The notes under the pieces were generated by a model. It was not told the origin of the DNA. It ran no database searches and saw only the letters and a list, made by a program, of their open reading frames with translations. Both the position numbers and the translations under genes were made by a program. From Pseudogemmobacter humi (GTDB lineage: Bacteria > Pseudomonadota > Alphaproteobacteria > Rhodobacterales > Rhodobacteraceae): 64,000 bases of DNA. The DNA lies in assembly GCF_900609055.1 (NCBI RefSeq), contig NZ_UXAW01000048.1:215178-279177 (forward strand), in the 5' to 3' direction. Numbering within the stretch: the first letter of the stretch is position 1; each line of letters starts with the position of its first letter. Of this stretch, positions 54,987-64,000 are shown piece by piece.

Positions 54987-55178
54987 GGCGCTTATTCAGA
55001 TTTCCTGAGCCCGAATACCTCCGGCCAGCATTGTTGCCACCTATCCCGAGACCTGGGTGCAGAAGACAGATAGGACGCCATCGGACAAGTTTGTACTCTT
55101 GTTTTGTTTCTTCGTTCGTAATCCAATCCTGTTTCAGGCTCTTACCTGCCAGCCGCTCCGCCAGTCCCGGCGTCGGCT
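54987..55178. other. Noncoding sequence
   Basis: About 190 bases between the IS5 fragment and the long repeat. No convincing gene or RNA; more AT-rich than the neighbours. Confidence 0.4.
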
Positions 55179-55251
55179 GCCTCCGGCGGGGATATTTAAG
55201 GACAGAAAATGACCCTGCTCTCATTTTCTGTCTGAAAATATCCCGGGGGTG
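55179..55251. repeat. Long inverted family B element, copy 7
   Basis: Left arm GCCTCCGGCGGGGATATTTA then AGGACAGAAAATGA; right arm TCATTTTCTGTC then AAAATATCCCG, centre CCCTGCTC. Followed by GCGC..GCGC and GAGGGGG..CCCCCTC hairpins to 55283, as at 50556-50670. It ends just before the rppH stop, so likely its terminator. Confidence 0.8.
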
Positions 55252-55286
55252 AGCGCGTAAGCGCGAGGGGGCAGGGCCCCCTCTTC

Positions 55287-55781
55287 TCAGGCCAGATGCG
55301 GGCGGAAGGCCTGGATCACCTGCTCATAGACCGCGCGTTTGAAGGGGACGATGGATGCGATCATCTCATCCGCGCCGATCCAGCGCCAGGCCGCGAATTC
55401 CGGGTGTTCGGTGTCGATGCGGATCTGATCGTCCCGGCCGAGGAAACGGAACAGGAACCATTTCTGCCTTTGCCCGCGGTATTTGCCGCCCCAGACCCTG
55501 CCCAGCAGTTCCGGCGGCAGGTCGTAGGTCAGCCAGTCCTCGGTCTTCGCGACTTTCTCGACCAGATCGGCGGTGACGCCGGTCTCTTCCCACAATTCGC
55601 GCAAGGCCGCCTCTTTCGGCTTTTCGCCGGGGTCGATCCCGCCCTGGGGCATCTGCCAGGCGGGGCTGGACGCCCCGCCATTGTCGATCCGCTGGCCGGC
55701 GAAGATCCGGCCTTCGCGGTTGATCAGCACCACCCCCACGCAGGGGCGGTAAGGCAGCCCGCCACCCGTCGCGTCGTCCAT
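55287..55781 (-). CDS. rppH: RNA pyrophosphohydrolase (Nudix)
   Basis: Removes pyrophosphate from mRNA 5' ends to start decay. 164 residues, with [24 protein letters not shown] near the start, [12 protein letters not shown] and the full Nudix box around [21 protein letters not shown] 55781 is one base below the ctpA stop, so it is in the gpmI-envC-ctpA-rppH operon. Confidence 0.94.
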   Translation of the reverse strand: MDDATGGGLPYRPCVGVVLINREGRIFAGQRIDNGGASSPAWQMPQGGIDPGEKPKEAALRELWEETGVTADLVEKVAKTEDWLTYDLPPELLGRVWGGKYRGQRQKWFLFRFLGRDDQIRIDTEHPEFAAWRWIGADEMIASIVPFKRAVYEQVIQAFRPHLA

Positions 55782-55782
55782 C

Positions 55783-57129
55783 TCAGGGCGCTTCCGGGCT
55801 GAAGGTGGTCAGGCCCTTCAGGATGTCCACCGCATAGGCCAACTGGTAATCCTCGTCGCGCAGCTTGGCGCTTTCCTCGGCGGCCGCCTGTTCCTCCAGA
55901 TAGAGCGTCTTCTCGTCCTCGGTCATCGAATCGTTCGAGATCGCGCCGCGCAGATCGGCCTCGGTGCGCGGCTTCACCGCGGATTTCGGCTCTTCCGCCG
56001 GGGTGGCGGTGGCGGGGTTCGGCTTCGCGGGCTGCTGCACCACGATGTCGGGCGAAATCCCGAGCGCCTGGATCGACCGGCCCGAGGGCGTGTAATAGCG
56101 CGCCGTGGTCAGTTTCATCGCACCGTCGCCTTTCAGCGGGATCAGCGACTGGACCGAGCCCTTGCCGAAGCTCTTGGTGCCGACCACCACCGCGCGGCGG
56201 TGATCCTGCAAGGCCCCCGCGACGATTTCCGAGGCCGAGGCCGAGCCGCCGTTGATCAGCACGACCACCGGCTTGCCCTGGGCCAGATCGCCGGGCGTCG
56301 CGTTGTGGCGCTCGCCGTCCTGGGGGCTGCGGCCGCGGGTCGAGACGATCTCGCCCGAATCGAGGAAAGCGTCCGAGACCGAGATCGCCTCGTTCAGCAG
56401 GCCGCCCGGGTTGTTTCTCAGGTCGATCACCACGCCTTGCAGCTTGTCGATGCCGCCGAGCTCTTCGATTCCCTTCTTCAGCGCTTCGGCCACGCCGGTG
56501 GTGGTCTGGTCGTTGAAGGTGGTGATGCGCAGAACCACCGCCTTGCCGACGGTGCGGCCCTTGACCGCCTCCAGCTTGATCGTGTCGCGGATGATCGACA
56601 CGTCGAACGGCTGGTCGGTGCCCTGGCGCACCACGGTGATGATGATTTCCGAGCCCACCGGCCCGCGCATCAGATCGACCGCCTGGTTCAGCGTCAGGCC
56701 GAGAATCGATTCGCCGTTCACATGGGTGATGTAGTCGCCGGCCTGGATCCCGGCCTTGTCGGCGGGGGTGTCGTCCATCGGCGAGATGACCTTGACGAAG
56801 CCCTCTTCCTGGGTGACCTCGATCCCGAGACCGCCGAACTCGCCCTTGGTCTGCACCTGCATATCCTCGAAATCCTTGGCCGAGAGATATGAGGAATGCG
56901 GGTCGAGCGAGGTCAGCATGCCGTTGATCGCGGCCTCGACCAGTTTGGTGGTGTCCACCGGCTCGACATACTGGGCGCGGACGCGCTCGAAGATATTGCC
57001 GAACAGATCGAGCTGTTCGTAAACCGAACTGTCGCGGCTGGCCTGTTCGGCGATCAGCGGCCCGACCTGGGCGGTCAGCACCACACCGGCGAACGCCCCG
57101 CCCGCGGCGGCAAACATGAGTTTCTTCAT
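55783..57129 (-). CDS. ctpA: C-terminal processing peptidase (S41)
   Basis: 448 residues: an N-terminal export signal or anchor, a PDZ domain ([25 protein letters not shown]), then the S41 protease core with the catalytic serine in [15 protein letters not shown] and lysine in SFGKGSVQ. A low-complexity C-terminal tail follows. Cleaves periplasmic proteins at their C-termini. Seven bases below envC; the pairing with an EnvC-like protein is common and suggests a role in cell-wall hydrolase control. Confidence 0.94.
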   Translation of the reverse strand: MKKLMFAAAGGAFAGVVLTAQVGPLIAEQASRDSSVYEQLDLFGNIFERVRAQYVEPVDTTKLVEAAINGMLTSLDPHSSYLSAKDFEDMQVQTKGEFGGLGIEVTQEEGFVKVISPMDDTPADKAGIQAGDYITHVNGESILGLTLNQAVDLMRGPVGSEIIITVVRQGTDQPFDVSIIRDTIKLEAVKGRTVGKAVVLRITTFNDQTTTGVAEALKKGIEELGGIDKLQGVVIDLRNNPGGLLNEAISVSDAFLDSGEIVSTRGRSPQDGERHNATPGDLAQGKPVVVLINGGSASASEIVAGALQDHRRAVVVGTKSFGKGSVQSLIPLKGDGAMKLTTARYYTPSGRSIQALGISPDIVVQQPAKPNPATATPAEEPKSAVKPRTEADLRGAISNDSMTEDEKTLYLEEQAAAEESAKLRDEDYQLAYAVDILKGLTTFSPEAP

Positions 57130-57136
57130 CCGGGTC

Positions 57137-58291
57137 TCAGTCTCCTGTCGAGGCGGTTGCTGCGAACCATTCGGTCGGGTCCACCGGGGCGGCGCCCAGT
57201 CTCAGTTCCAAGTAAAGCGTTTCCGTATCGGATGCGCCAGCCCCACCCTGCGCGGCGCCGTCGTCTCCGCCCATCAGGCCAAGCGGCGCGCCTGCGGCGA
57301 CGACTTCGCCCACCTCGCCATAGACCGTGCCGAGACCGCCGAGAACCAGAAGATAGCCGTCTCCTGGCTCCAGGATGATCACATTTCCGTAGTCGAGCAG
57401 CGGGCCGAGATAACGGATCGTCCCGGGCCAGGGCGCCGAGATCAGCGCGCGCGGCCTTGTGGCCAGCGTCATGCCGGGGCGGCGCACGCCCGCGGCATCG
57501 GCCTCGTCGGGGCGGCGGATCAGCGTGCCGATCACCGGCAGCGGCAATTCGCCCATGGTCGAGACGAAGGGCCGGGGGCTGGCGCTGTCGGACGAGCTTT
57601 CGATCAGCCCGGCGGCGAAACTGTCCAGCGTATCGGCGCTTTGCAGCAGATCGCGCAGCACCTCGGGATCTTCGGTGAATCGTCTGGGCAGGTCGGTGCG
57701 GTCCGAGATCGCCTTCGACAGCGCGGTGCGCGCGGTCTGGGCCGCGCCAAGCCCCTCGGTCAGGTGCCTGCCCGCCGAGATCTGAAGCGCGCGCAGATCG
57801 GCGAGTTCCTGAAGCTCGGCCTTCAGCGCATCGGCCTCGGCCTGGATCGCGGGCGTCACTTCGGCCAGCATCATGCCCGACCGCGCGGTGCCGAGGGGGC
57901 CGGAAGGGTGCAGCAGAAGAAGCGGGCCCTGGCTTTGCTCCATCTTCGCCAGCACCGCGACCAGCTGGCCCACCCTGTCGCGTTTGGCGTTGAAGCGCAG
58001 CTTCAGCGCGGTTTCGCGCAGTTCGGCCTGGCGCAGGGCCTCGCGCAGGGCGGCAAGGCCCTCTTCATAGGCGCGCACGGTCTGGGTCAGCGCCGCCACC
58101 TGGGCGCGGCCCGAGGTCGCGGCCTCCAGCGCCGCCACCGCCTCGCGCAGCTGTTCCGAGGCCAGGGCGGCCTGGTCCGAGATCGTGCTGCCCGCTCTCG
58201 CTTCACCCGCCACCGCCTCGCCCTGCGCGCCAAGCGGCTGCGCCGCGAAAGCGGCGGCCAGCAGGGCGGCAAGGGCGAGGGCGCGGGTCAC
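57137..58291 (-). CDS. envC: Murein hydrolase activator EnvC-like
   Basis: 384 residues from GTG 58291, which overlaps the gpmI stop (GTGA). Signal peptide, long coiled coil (ASEQLREAVAALEAATSGRAQVAALTQTVRAYEEG...), and a C-terminal LytM/M23 domain (LGPLLDYGNVIILEPGDGYLLVLGGL ... TLYLELRLGAAPVDPTEW). The metal histidines of active M23 peptidases are missing (LYLELR where HLHFEIR is usual), as in E. coli EnvC, so it activates amidases rather than cutting peptidoglycan. Confidence 0.87.
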   Translation of the reverse strand: MTRALALAALLAAAFAAQPLGAQGEAVAGEARAGSTISDQAALASEQLREAVAALEAATSGRAQVAALTQTVRAYEEGLAALREALRQAELRETALKLRFNAKRDRVGQLVAVLAKMEQSQGPLLLLHPSGPLGTARSGMMLAEVTPAIQAEADALKAELQELADLRALQISAGRHLTEGLGAAQTARTALSKAISDRTDLPRRFTEDPEVLRDLLQSADTLDSFAAGLIESSSDSASPRPFVSTMGELPLPVIGTLIRRPDEADAAGVRRPGMTLATRPRALISAPWPGTIRYLGPLLDYGNVIILEPGDGYLLVLGGLGTVYGEVGEVVAAGAPLGLMGGDDGAAQGGAGASDTETLYLELRLGAAPVDPTEWFAATASTGD

Positions 58292-59805
58292 AGGATCAGG
58301 CTTTCGCCGGTCATCTCGGGCGGCTGCGGCAGGCCCATCAGGGCCAGCAGCGTCGGCGCCAGATCGGCAAGGCGGCCGCTGCGCAACCGCGCGCCCGGCG
58401 GGCCGCCGACCAGGATCACCGGCACCGGATTGGTGGTATGGGCGGTATGCGGCTGGTGGGTCACCGGATCGCTCATCACATCGCAATTGCCGTGATCGGC
58501 GCAGACGATCATCGCGCCGCCGGCCTTTTCCAGCGCGGCCACCGCAAGCGCCAGCCCGCGGTCCACCGCCTCGCAGGCCCTGATCGCCGCAGGCAGGCTG
58601 CCGGTATGGCCGACCATATCGGGATTGGCGTAATTCACCACGATCAGATCATAGCCCGCCTCTATCGCCCCGACCAGTTTCGCGCTGACCTCGGGGGCCG
58701 ACATTTCCGGTTGCAGATCGTAGGTCGCCACTTTCGGCGATTGCGGCATGAAGCGGGCCTCACCCGGGAAGGGCTCTTCCCGCCCGCCGTTCAGGAAGAA
58801 GGTCACATGCGGGTATTTCTCGGTCTCGGCCAGCCGGAACTGGGTCTTGCCCTGGCGCGACACCCATTCGCCCAAAGTGTTCACCAGTTTCTGCTTGGGG
58901 AACATCGTGGCCATGAAGGAATTATGCGTTTCCGAATAATCCACCATGCCGAGCTGCGCCACCAGATGCGGGCGGCGGCCGCGGTCGAAAGCGCCGAACG
59001 CCGGATCGCCGATGGCCGAGAGGATCTCTCGCGCGCGGTCGGCGCGGAAGTTCAGGAAAAAGAGCCCGTCGCCGTCCTTCATGCCCCGGTAGCCGCCGAT
59101 CACCGTGGCGGGGATGAATTCGTCTGTGGTGCCCGCGGCGTAATCCATGGCGAGGGCCTCGCCGGCCGAGGCGGCGGCCTCGCCCTGGCCGAAAACCATG
59201 GCGCGATACGCCTGTTCCACCCGTTCCCAGCGGTTGTCGCGGTCCATGGCGAAATAGCGCCCGGTGAGGGTGACGATCTTCGCCCCCGGCGGCAGCGCGG
59301 CCTCCAGTTCCGCCAGTTCCACCGCGGCCGAGGCCGGGGCCACGTCGCGCCCGTCGGTGAAGGCGTGGATCGCGACCGGCACCCCCTCGGATGCGATGAT
59401 GCGCGCGGCTTCCAGCATATGCGCCTGATGCGCGTGCACCCCGCCCGATGAGGTCAGCCCCGCCAGATGCGCGGTGCCCCCGGTTTCCTGCAAGGCCGCG
59501 ATGAAGGCGCGCAGCGCCGGGACATTGGCGAAGCTGCCGTCCTCGATCGCAAGGTCGATCTGGCCGAGATCCATCGCCACCACCCGGCCCGCGCCGATAT
59601 TGGTGTGGCCGACCTCGGAATTGCCCATCTGGCCGGTGGGCAGGCCCACGTCCGGCCCGTAGGTCACCAGCGTCGCATGGGGGCAGGTCGCCATCAGCCG
59701 GCGGAAGGTGGGAATATCGGCCTGGGCCGGCGCCGAGGTGGCCGGATCCGGCCCGATGCCCCAGCCGTCGAGGATGCACAGAACGACGGGCTTCGGGGCG
59801 GACAT
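58288..59805 (-). CDS. gpmI: 2,3-bisphosphoglycerate-independent phosphoglycerate mutase
   Basis: Interconverts 3- and 2-phosphoglycerate in glycolysis, Mn-dependent. 505 residues from ATG 59805 with AAGGAG upstream. CILDGWGIGPD at the N-terminus and the phosphoserine loop GQMGNSEVGHTNIGAG are plain, as are the metal ligands in VCADHGNCD. First gene of the operon with envC, ctpA and rppH. Confidence 0.95.
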   Translation of the reverse strand: MSAPKPVVLCILDGWGIGPDPATSAPAQADIPTFRRLMATCPHATLVTYGPDVGLPTGQMGNSEVGHTNIGAGRVVAMDLGQIDLAIEDGSFANVPALRAFIAALQETGGTAHLAGLTSSGGVHAHQAHMLEAARIIASEGVPVAIHAFTDGRDVAPASAAVELAELEAALPPGAKIVTLTGRYFAMDRDNRWERVEQAYRAMVFGQGEAAASAGEALAMDYAAGTTDEFIPATVIGGYRGMKDGDGLFFLNFRADRAREILSAIGDPAFGAFDRGRRPHLVAQLGMVDYSETHNSFMATMFPKQKLVNTLGEWVSRQGKTQFRLAETEKYPHVTFFLNGGREEPFPGEARFMPQSPKVATYDLQPEMSAPEVSAKLVGAIEAGYDLIVVNYANPDMVGHTGSLPAAIRACEAVDRGLALAVAALEKAGGAMIVCADHGNCDVMSDPVTHQPHTAHTTNPVPVILVGGPPGARLRSGRLADLAPTLLALMGLPQPPEMTGESLIL

Positions 59806-59877
59806 CGCGGTCTCCTTGCGGCTTCGTGCCGGGGTTTTACGCCCGTGCCCCCTGGTCGGCAACCGCAGAAGCCAGGC

Positions 59878-60765
59878 TCACCCGCCTGTGATCTGTTTTT
59901 GCCGCATCCGTTGCCGCCAGAGCGTGAACAGACCCGCCGCGACCACGATCGCCGCGCCGATCACCACGTTCATCCGCAGGTTCTCGTTGAACAGCACCAG
60001 GCCAAGCAGCGAGACGAAGGGAAGCTGGAAATAGGCGAAGGGCTGGATGTCGGCGGCCTCGGCCACGTCATAGGCCTTGATCAGCAGCCAGTGGGCCAGC
60101 ACCGCGCTGCAACACAGGATCGCCATCAGCCCCCAGTTCCCCGCGCTCATGCCCTGCCAGTGGGTCAGGCCGAAAGGGGTGATCGCCAGCGCGCCCATCA
60201 TCCCGGTCCAGAAGAAGCTGACCTGGGCGCTGTCCTTGCGCGAGACATAGCGCGTCAGCAGCCCGTAAAGCGCGAACATCGCCGCGCCGAGGAACGGCAC
60301 CAGCGACCAGAGCGAGAAGATCCCGCCGCCGGGGTTGAGGATGATCAGCACGCCGCCGAACCCGGCCAAGACCGCCAGCCAGCGCCGCCAGCCGACCTGT
60401 TCGCCGAGGATCGGCCCCGAGAACAGCGTCACCAGCAAGGGATAGCAGACGAAGACCGCATGGGTCTCGATCAGGCCCAGTTTGATGAAGGCGATGACCA
60501 TCACGCAGATCTCGCCCACCAGCAGGATGCCGCGCAGGGCCTGGAGCAGGGGATATGCGCTGCGGCTTGCGGCGCGCAGGCCGCCCGGCGCCCGCGCCGC
60601 CAGCAGGGTCACGAAGACGGCGAAGAACCAGAACCGGATCATCACCACCATATAGATGTTCACCGCCTCGCCGAGATGGCGGGAGATGCCGTCCTGGATG
60701 GCGAAGATCGCGCAACTGGCGATCATCAGCCAGATCCCGAGTCTGGTGTTCTGTGGCGCGCTCAT
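59878..60765 (-). CDS. DMT-family (EamA) transporter
   Basis: 295 residues with ten hydrophobic helices in two EamA repeats. ATG 60765. Substrate is unknown; this branch includes riboflavin and metabolite exporters. It lies between gpmI and rmuC and is divergent from neither. Confidence 0.82.
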   Translation of the reverse strand: MSAPQNTRLGIWLMIASCAIFAIQDGISRHLGEAVNIYMVVMIRFWFFAVFVTLLAARAPGGLRAASRSAYPLLQALRGILLVGEICVMVIAFIKLGLIETHAVFVCYPLLVTLFSGPILGEQVGWRRWLAVLAGFGGVLIILNPGGGIFSLWSLVPFLGAAMFALYGLLTRYVSRKDSAQVSFFWTGMMGALAITPFGLTHWQGMSAGNWGLMAILCCSAVLAHWLLIKAYDVAEAADIQPFAYFQLPFVSLLGLVLFNENLRMNVVIGAAIVVAAGLFTLWRQRMRQKQITGG

Positions 60766-60902
60766 ATCCCGCTGCTATCATGGGGCAGAAGCGGGCGACA
60801 GGGGGCCTGACGGCCTGCCGCCAGGCGCTGCGCCGATGGCCGGCCTGCGCCTGGCGCATGGCTGGCGCAGCTGTGATACGCCATGGACGGGTGCGACGGC
60901 GC

Positions 60903-62078
60903 CTACTTCGCCGCTTCCTGGGGTGCGACCGGCAGGGCGGGCGCGGCGGGCGCCAGATCGGGGGCCAGTTCCTCGAAATCGAAATTGTCCAGCCGGCGCG
61001 CGCGCTTTCCGGCCTTCTCGGACGAGATGCGGATCTCTTCGATATCCTTCGCGGCCTGGTGGAAATGGCGGTCCAGGTTCTCGACCCGGGTGCCGAGCCG
61101 TTCCACATCGGCATAAAGAAGCGACAGTTCCTTGCGGATCGCCCCGGCCTGTTCGCGCATCCGGGCGTCTTTCAGCACCGCCCGCATGGTGTTGAGCGTG
61201 GCCATGCAGGTGGTGGGCGAGACGATCCAGACCCGCGCCGTGAACCCCTCGCGCACCACTTCGGGGAAATTGGCGTGCAACTCCGCATAGACCGCTTCCG
61301 AGGGCAGGAACATCAGCGCGCCTTCGGCGGTCTCGCCCTCGATGATGTAGCGTTCCGCGATGGCGCGGATATGGGCGCGCACCGCGACGCGCAGGGCCTG
61401 GGCGGCCTCCTGCGTTTCGCGGGGCGTGGTGGCGCGGCGGAGCGCCTCATAGGCCTCCAGCGGGAATTTCGCGTCGATCACGATGGGGCCGGGCGGATTG
61501 GGCAGATGGATCAGGCAATCCGCGCGCCGCCCGTTCGCCAGCGTCGCCTGCATCGTATAGCTGTCGCGCGGCAGCGCCTTTTGGACGATATCGTTCAACT
61601 GGATCTCGCCGAAGGCCCCGCGGGTCTGCTTGTTGGCCAGAATGTCCTGCAAGGACAGCACATTGCCCGACAGTTTCTCGATCTTCTCCTGGGCGCGGTC
61701 GATGGTCTCCAGCCGCTGCTGCAACTCGCCAAGGCTGCGCGCGGTGCGGGTGGCGCTGCCGTGCAGCGATTCGTTCACCTGACGCTGCACATCCTGGAGC
61801 CGGGTCTCCATCAGCTTCAGCATCGAGCTTTGCGCGCTGGCCTGGGCGTCGGCGACATGCAAAAGCCCGCCCGACAGCCGCTCCTGACCCTCGGACAGCG
61901 ACTGCACCCGCTGGCCCATCCAGGCCATCTCATTGAGCAAAGGCTGCACCGAACCCGCCGAGTGGCTGGCCGCGCGCAGGATCAGCAAGAGGATCGCGAT
62001 CAGCACCAGCACGGCGGCCGCGATCAGCAGCACCTCGGGCGCGTTCCAGGGCAGGCTGGTGCCGAACAGGGTGATCAT
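60903..62078 (-). CDS. rmuC: DNA recombination protein RmuC
   Basis: 391 residues from ATG 62078: an N-terminal transmembrane helix (about 14-38), a long coiled coil, then the nuclease-like RmuC domain with [39 protein letters not shown] and [12 protein letters not shown]. RmuC limits inversions at short repeats. The start overlaps the mutL stop by four bases. Confidence 0.92.
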   Translation of the reverse strand: MITLFGTSLPWNAPEVLLIAAAVLVLIAILLLILRAASHSAGSVQPLLNEMAWMGQRVQSLSEGQERLSGGLLHVADAQASAQSSMLKLMETRLQDVQRQVNESLHGSATRTARSLGELQQRLETIDRAQEKIEKLSGNVLSLQDILANKQTRGAFGEIQLNDIVQKALPRDSYTMQATLANGRRADCLIHLPNPPGPIVIDAKFPLEAYEALRRATTPRETQEAAQALRVAVRAHIRAIAERYIIEGETAEGALMFLPSEAVYAELHANFPEVVREGFTARVWIVSPTTCMATLNTMRAVLKDARMREQAGAIRKELSLLYADVERLGTRVENLDRHFHQAAKDIEEIRISSEKAGKRARRLDNFDFEELAPDLAPAAPALPVAPQEAAK

Positions 62079-63922
62079 CTGCGCCCGAACAGCCTCTCGA
62101 TATCGTGGAGTTTCAGCTCGACCCAGGTCGGGCGGCCGTGGTTGCACTGGCCCGAATTCGGCGTGACCTCCATCTCGCGCAAGAGCGCGTTCATTTCCTC
62201 GGGGCGCATCTGCCGGCCCGAGCGCACCGAGCCGTGGCAGGCCATGCGCGACAGCACCGCGTCGATCCGCGCCCGGGTCAGATGGCTGGCGCCCTGGTCC
62301 GCGAGTTCGTCGAGGATGTCGCGCAACAGGCCCGCGCCATCCACCGGGCCGAGGATCGCGGGCGTCTCGGTGATCGCCACCGCGCCGCCGCCGAAGGGCT
62401 CGACGACCAGCCCGGCCTGCGCCAGATCCGCCGCCGCCGAGAGGATCAGGCCCGCGTCGGGGGGCGAGAGGGTGACGATCTCGGGGATCAGCAGCGCCTG
62501 GCGGGCGATGCCGTGATCGGCCATCTGCGCCTTCAGCCGCTCATAGACCAGCCGCTCATGCGCGGCGTGCTGATCGACGATGACGATGCCGTCCTTCGTC
62601 TGGGCGACGATCCAGTTCTCGTGCAGTTGCGCGCGGGCGGCGCCGAGCGGGAAATCGGGCGGCGTATCCACCGGCTCGGGCGCGCGGACGGCGGGGGCCT
62701 CCGTCACGCCCGCGGGGCGCGGCGCGGCGGCGGGCTCCTGGAAAGCCGGAGTCTGAAAAGCGGGGGCCTGAAAGGCGAAAGCCTCGCGCAGGGTGGCCTG
62801 GGCCGGGCGTTCGGGCAGGGCGCCGGGGCGGAAGGCTTGCACCGCTCCGGCCCCCACCGTGGTCGAGGCGCGGTGCCCGGCCCCGGCCAGCGCCGAGCGG
62901 ATCGCGGTGATGATCAGGCTGCGCGCGGCGTCGGGCTCGCGAAAGCGCACCTCGGATTTCGCCGGATGGACGTTCACATCCACCCTTTCGGGATCGACGA
63001 TCAGGTTCAGGCAGGCCGCCGGATGGCGGTCGCGCGACAGCACGTCGAAATAGGCGGCCCGCAGCGCGCCGATCAGCAGCCGGTCGCTGATCGGGCGGCC
63101 GTTCACGAACAGATATTGCTGCGCCGACGAGCCCCGCGAATAGGTCGGCAGCGCGGCATAGCCGGCCAGGTGAAAGCCGTCGCGCTGCTGGTCGATCACC
63201 ACCGCATTGGCGGTGAAATCGGCGCCGAGAATACGGGTCAGCCGCCGGTGCAGCGCGTCGAACAGATCGCCGGGCTCGGGGTCGAGCCGCAGGATCACCC
63301 GCGGCCCGTCCTCGCCCGCCTCCGTCAGGGTGAAGCCGACCGTGGGTTCCGCCATAGCGAGTCGCTTGACGATCTCATGGATCGCCTGGGCCTCGGCCCG
63401 GTCCGAGCGCATGAATTTCAGCCGCGCAGGCGTCGCGTGGAACAGGTCGCGCAACTCGACCACGGTGCCGCGCGACAAAGCCGCCGGGCGGGGGCCTTCG
63501 ATCCGGCCGCCGGTGCAGGTGATGGCGGCGGCGTCATGGCCTTCGGCGCGCGAGGTGATCGTCAGCCGCCCTACGGCGCCCAGCGACGGCAGGGCCTCGC
63601 CCCGGAAGCCGAAGGTGCGGATGTTCAGAAGGTCGGAGCCGTCGATCTTCGAGGTGGCATGGCGCGACAGCGCCAGCGGCAGATCGTCGGGCGTCATGCC
63701 GCAGCCGTCGTCGGTGACGCGGATCAGCACCTTGCCGCCCGCGCTGTAATCCACCGCGATCCGCCGCGCTCCGGCGTCGAGCGCGTTTTCCACCAGTTCC
63801 TTCACCGCCGAGGCCGGGCGCTCCACCACCTCGCCCGCGGCGATGCGATTGATCGCCGCTTCGTCGAGCTGACGAATGACGGGCCGTCCGGCCCCCGTTA
63901 TCCTGGGATCGTGAAGGGTCAT
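62075..63922 (-). CDS. mutL: DNA mismatch repair protein MutL
   Basis: 615 residues. The N-terminal GHKL ATPase shows [32 protein letters not shown] and [12 protein letters not shown]. The C-terminal endonuclease motif [12 protein letters not shown] is present along with CHGSVRSG and CNHGRP, so this MutL should be a nicking type, as in organisms without MutH. Last visible gene in the window, facing away from its right end. Confidence 0.95.
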   Translation of the reverse strand: MTLHDPRITGAGRPVIRQLDEAAINRIAAGEVVERPASAVKELVENALDAGARRIAVDYSAGGKVLIRVTDDGCGMTPDDLPLALSRHATSKIDGSDLLNIRTFGFRGEALPSLGAVGRLTITSRAEGHDAAAITCTGGRIEGPRPAALSRGTVVELRDLFHATPARLKFMRSDRAEAQAIHEIVKRLAMAEPTVGFTLTEAGEDGPRVILRLDPEPGDLFDALHRRLTRILGADFTANAVVIDQQRDGFHLAGYAALPTYSRGSSAQQYLFVNGRPISDRLLIGALRAAYFDVLSRDRHPAACLNLIVDPERVDVNVHPAKSEVRFREPDAARSLIITAIRSALAGAGHRASTTVGAGAVQAFRPGALPERPAQATLREAFAFQAPAFQTPAFQEPAAAPRPAGVTEAPAVRAPEPVDTPPDFPLGAARAQLHENWIVAQTKDGIVIVDQHAAHERLVYERLKAQMADHGIARQALLIPEIVTLSPPDAGLILSAAADLAQAGLVVEPFGGGAVAITETPAILGPVDGAGLLRDILDELADQGASHLTRARIDAVLSRMACHGSVRSGRQMRPEEMNALLREMEVTPNSGQCNHGRPTWVELKLHDIERLFGRR

Positions 63923-64000
63923 GACGGCTATATCTAGCAGGGCCGCCCGAGTCGGGGAAGGCCGCTTTCATCCCGCGAGACGCGGGAGGGGGGCTGGGGG

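Noticed and set aside
62105..63937. 610-codon open frame opposite mutL
   Set aside because: Antisense shadow of mutL with no recognisable motif.

Overview
The window is a GC-rich stretch of alphaproteobacterial chromosome. Gene content points to the Rhodobacteraceae/Paracoccaceae: phbA-phbB polyhydroxybutyrate genes, an aa3-type cytochrome oxidase subunit IV peptide, an SDHAF4-like DUF1674 protein, a DmdC-type acyl-CoA dehydrogenase, and the gpmI-envC-ctpA-rppH run. Identification is by sequence reading only; the genus is not resolved. No rRNA, tRNA or CRISPR array was seen.

Layout. 1-5.8 kb: truncated dnaX, sua5, acyl-CoA dehydrogenase, an MBL hydrolase, DUF6173 and CoxIV. 5.8-9.7 kb: a lipoprotein, the overlapping molybdopterin-nucleotide genes mobA-mobB with a GNAT gene, a membrane protein and greA. 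10-18.3 kb: ETF-ubiquinone oxidoreductase, DUF1493-like, a TPR protein and ispE, then convergent polyprenyl synthase, a DUF2007-methyltransferase pair, DUF465 and an EamA exporter. 18.4-25.5 kb: phbB/phbA, an EAL protein, tag, a cnoX-LonN-Trm112 run, rsmB and DUF1674. 25.6-36.3 kb: dapB, rbfA-glycosidase-truB, an RTX protein, rpsO, pnp, a CHAP lipoprotein, a 1-Cys peroxiredoxin and an aldehyde dehydrogenase.

36.3-43.5 kb is an accessory island: an IS66 remnant, a four-gene minus-strand polysaccharide operon (SqdB-like sugar-nucleotide enzyme, BcsB-like subunit, membrane GT2 synthase, outer-membrane barrel), and decayed DNA with an arsenate-reductase-like fragment. It is bracketed by two same-orientation copies of a dispersed repeat. 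The enzyme set suggests a synthase-dependent exopolysaccharide, possibly with sulfoquinovose; this is the most interesting system in the window.

43.5-50.4 kb returns to core genes: a divergent oxidoreductase/mnmD pair (a split MnmC), a DUF4139 protein, a heptad-repeat membrane protein, asd and an MFS transporter. 50.5-55.3 kb is a second accessory patch: a second MFS transporter, about 2 kb with no convincing gene but short repeats, and broken IS3 and IS5 remnants, flanked by two near-identical long hairpin repeats. 55.3-64 kb is ordinary: the minus-strand run gpmI-envC-ctpA-rppH, a DMT transporter, and mutL-rmuC.

Two repeat families recur between genes: paired short palindromes (three loci) and an element beginning GCCTCCGGCGGGGGTATTT (seven loci), usually just beyond stop codons, probably as terminators or mobile repeats. 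Many long opposite-strand reading frames were treated as GC-driven shadows.
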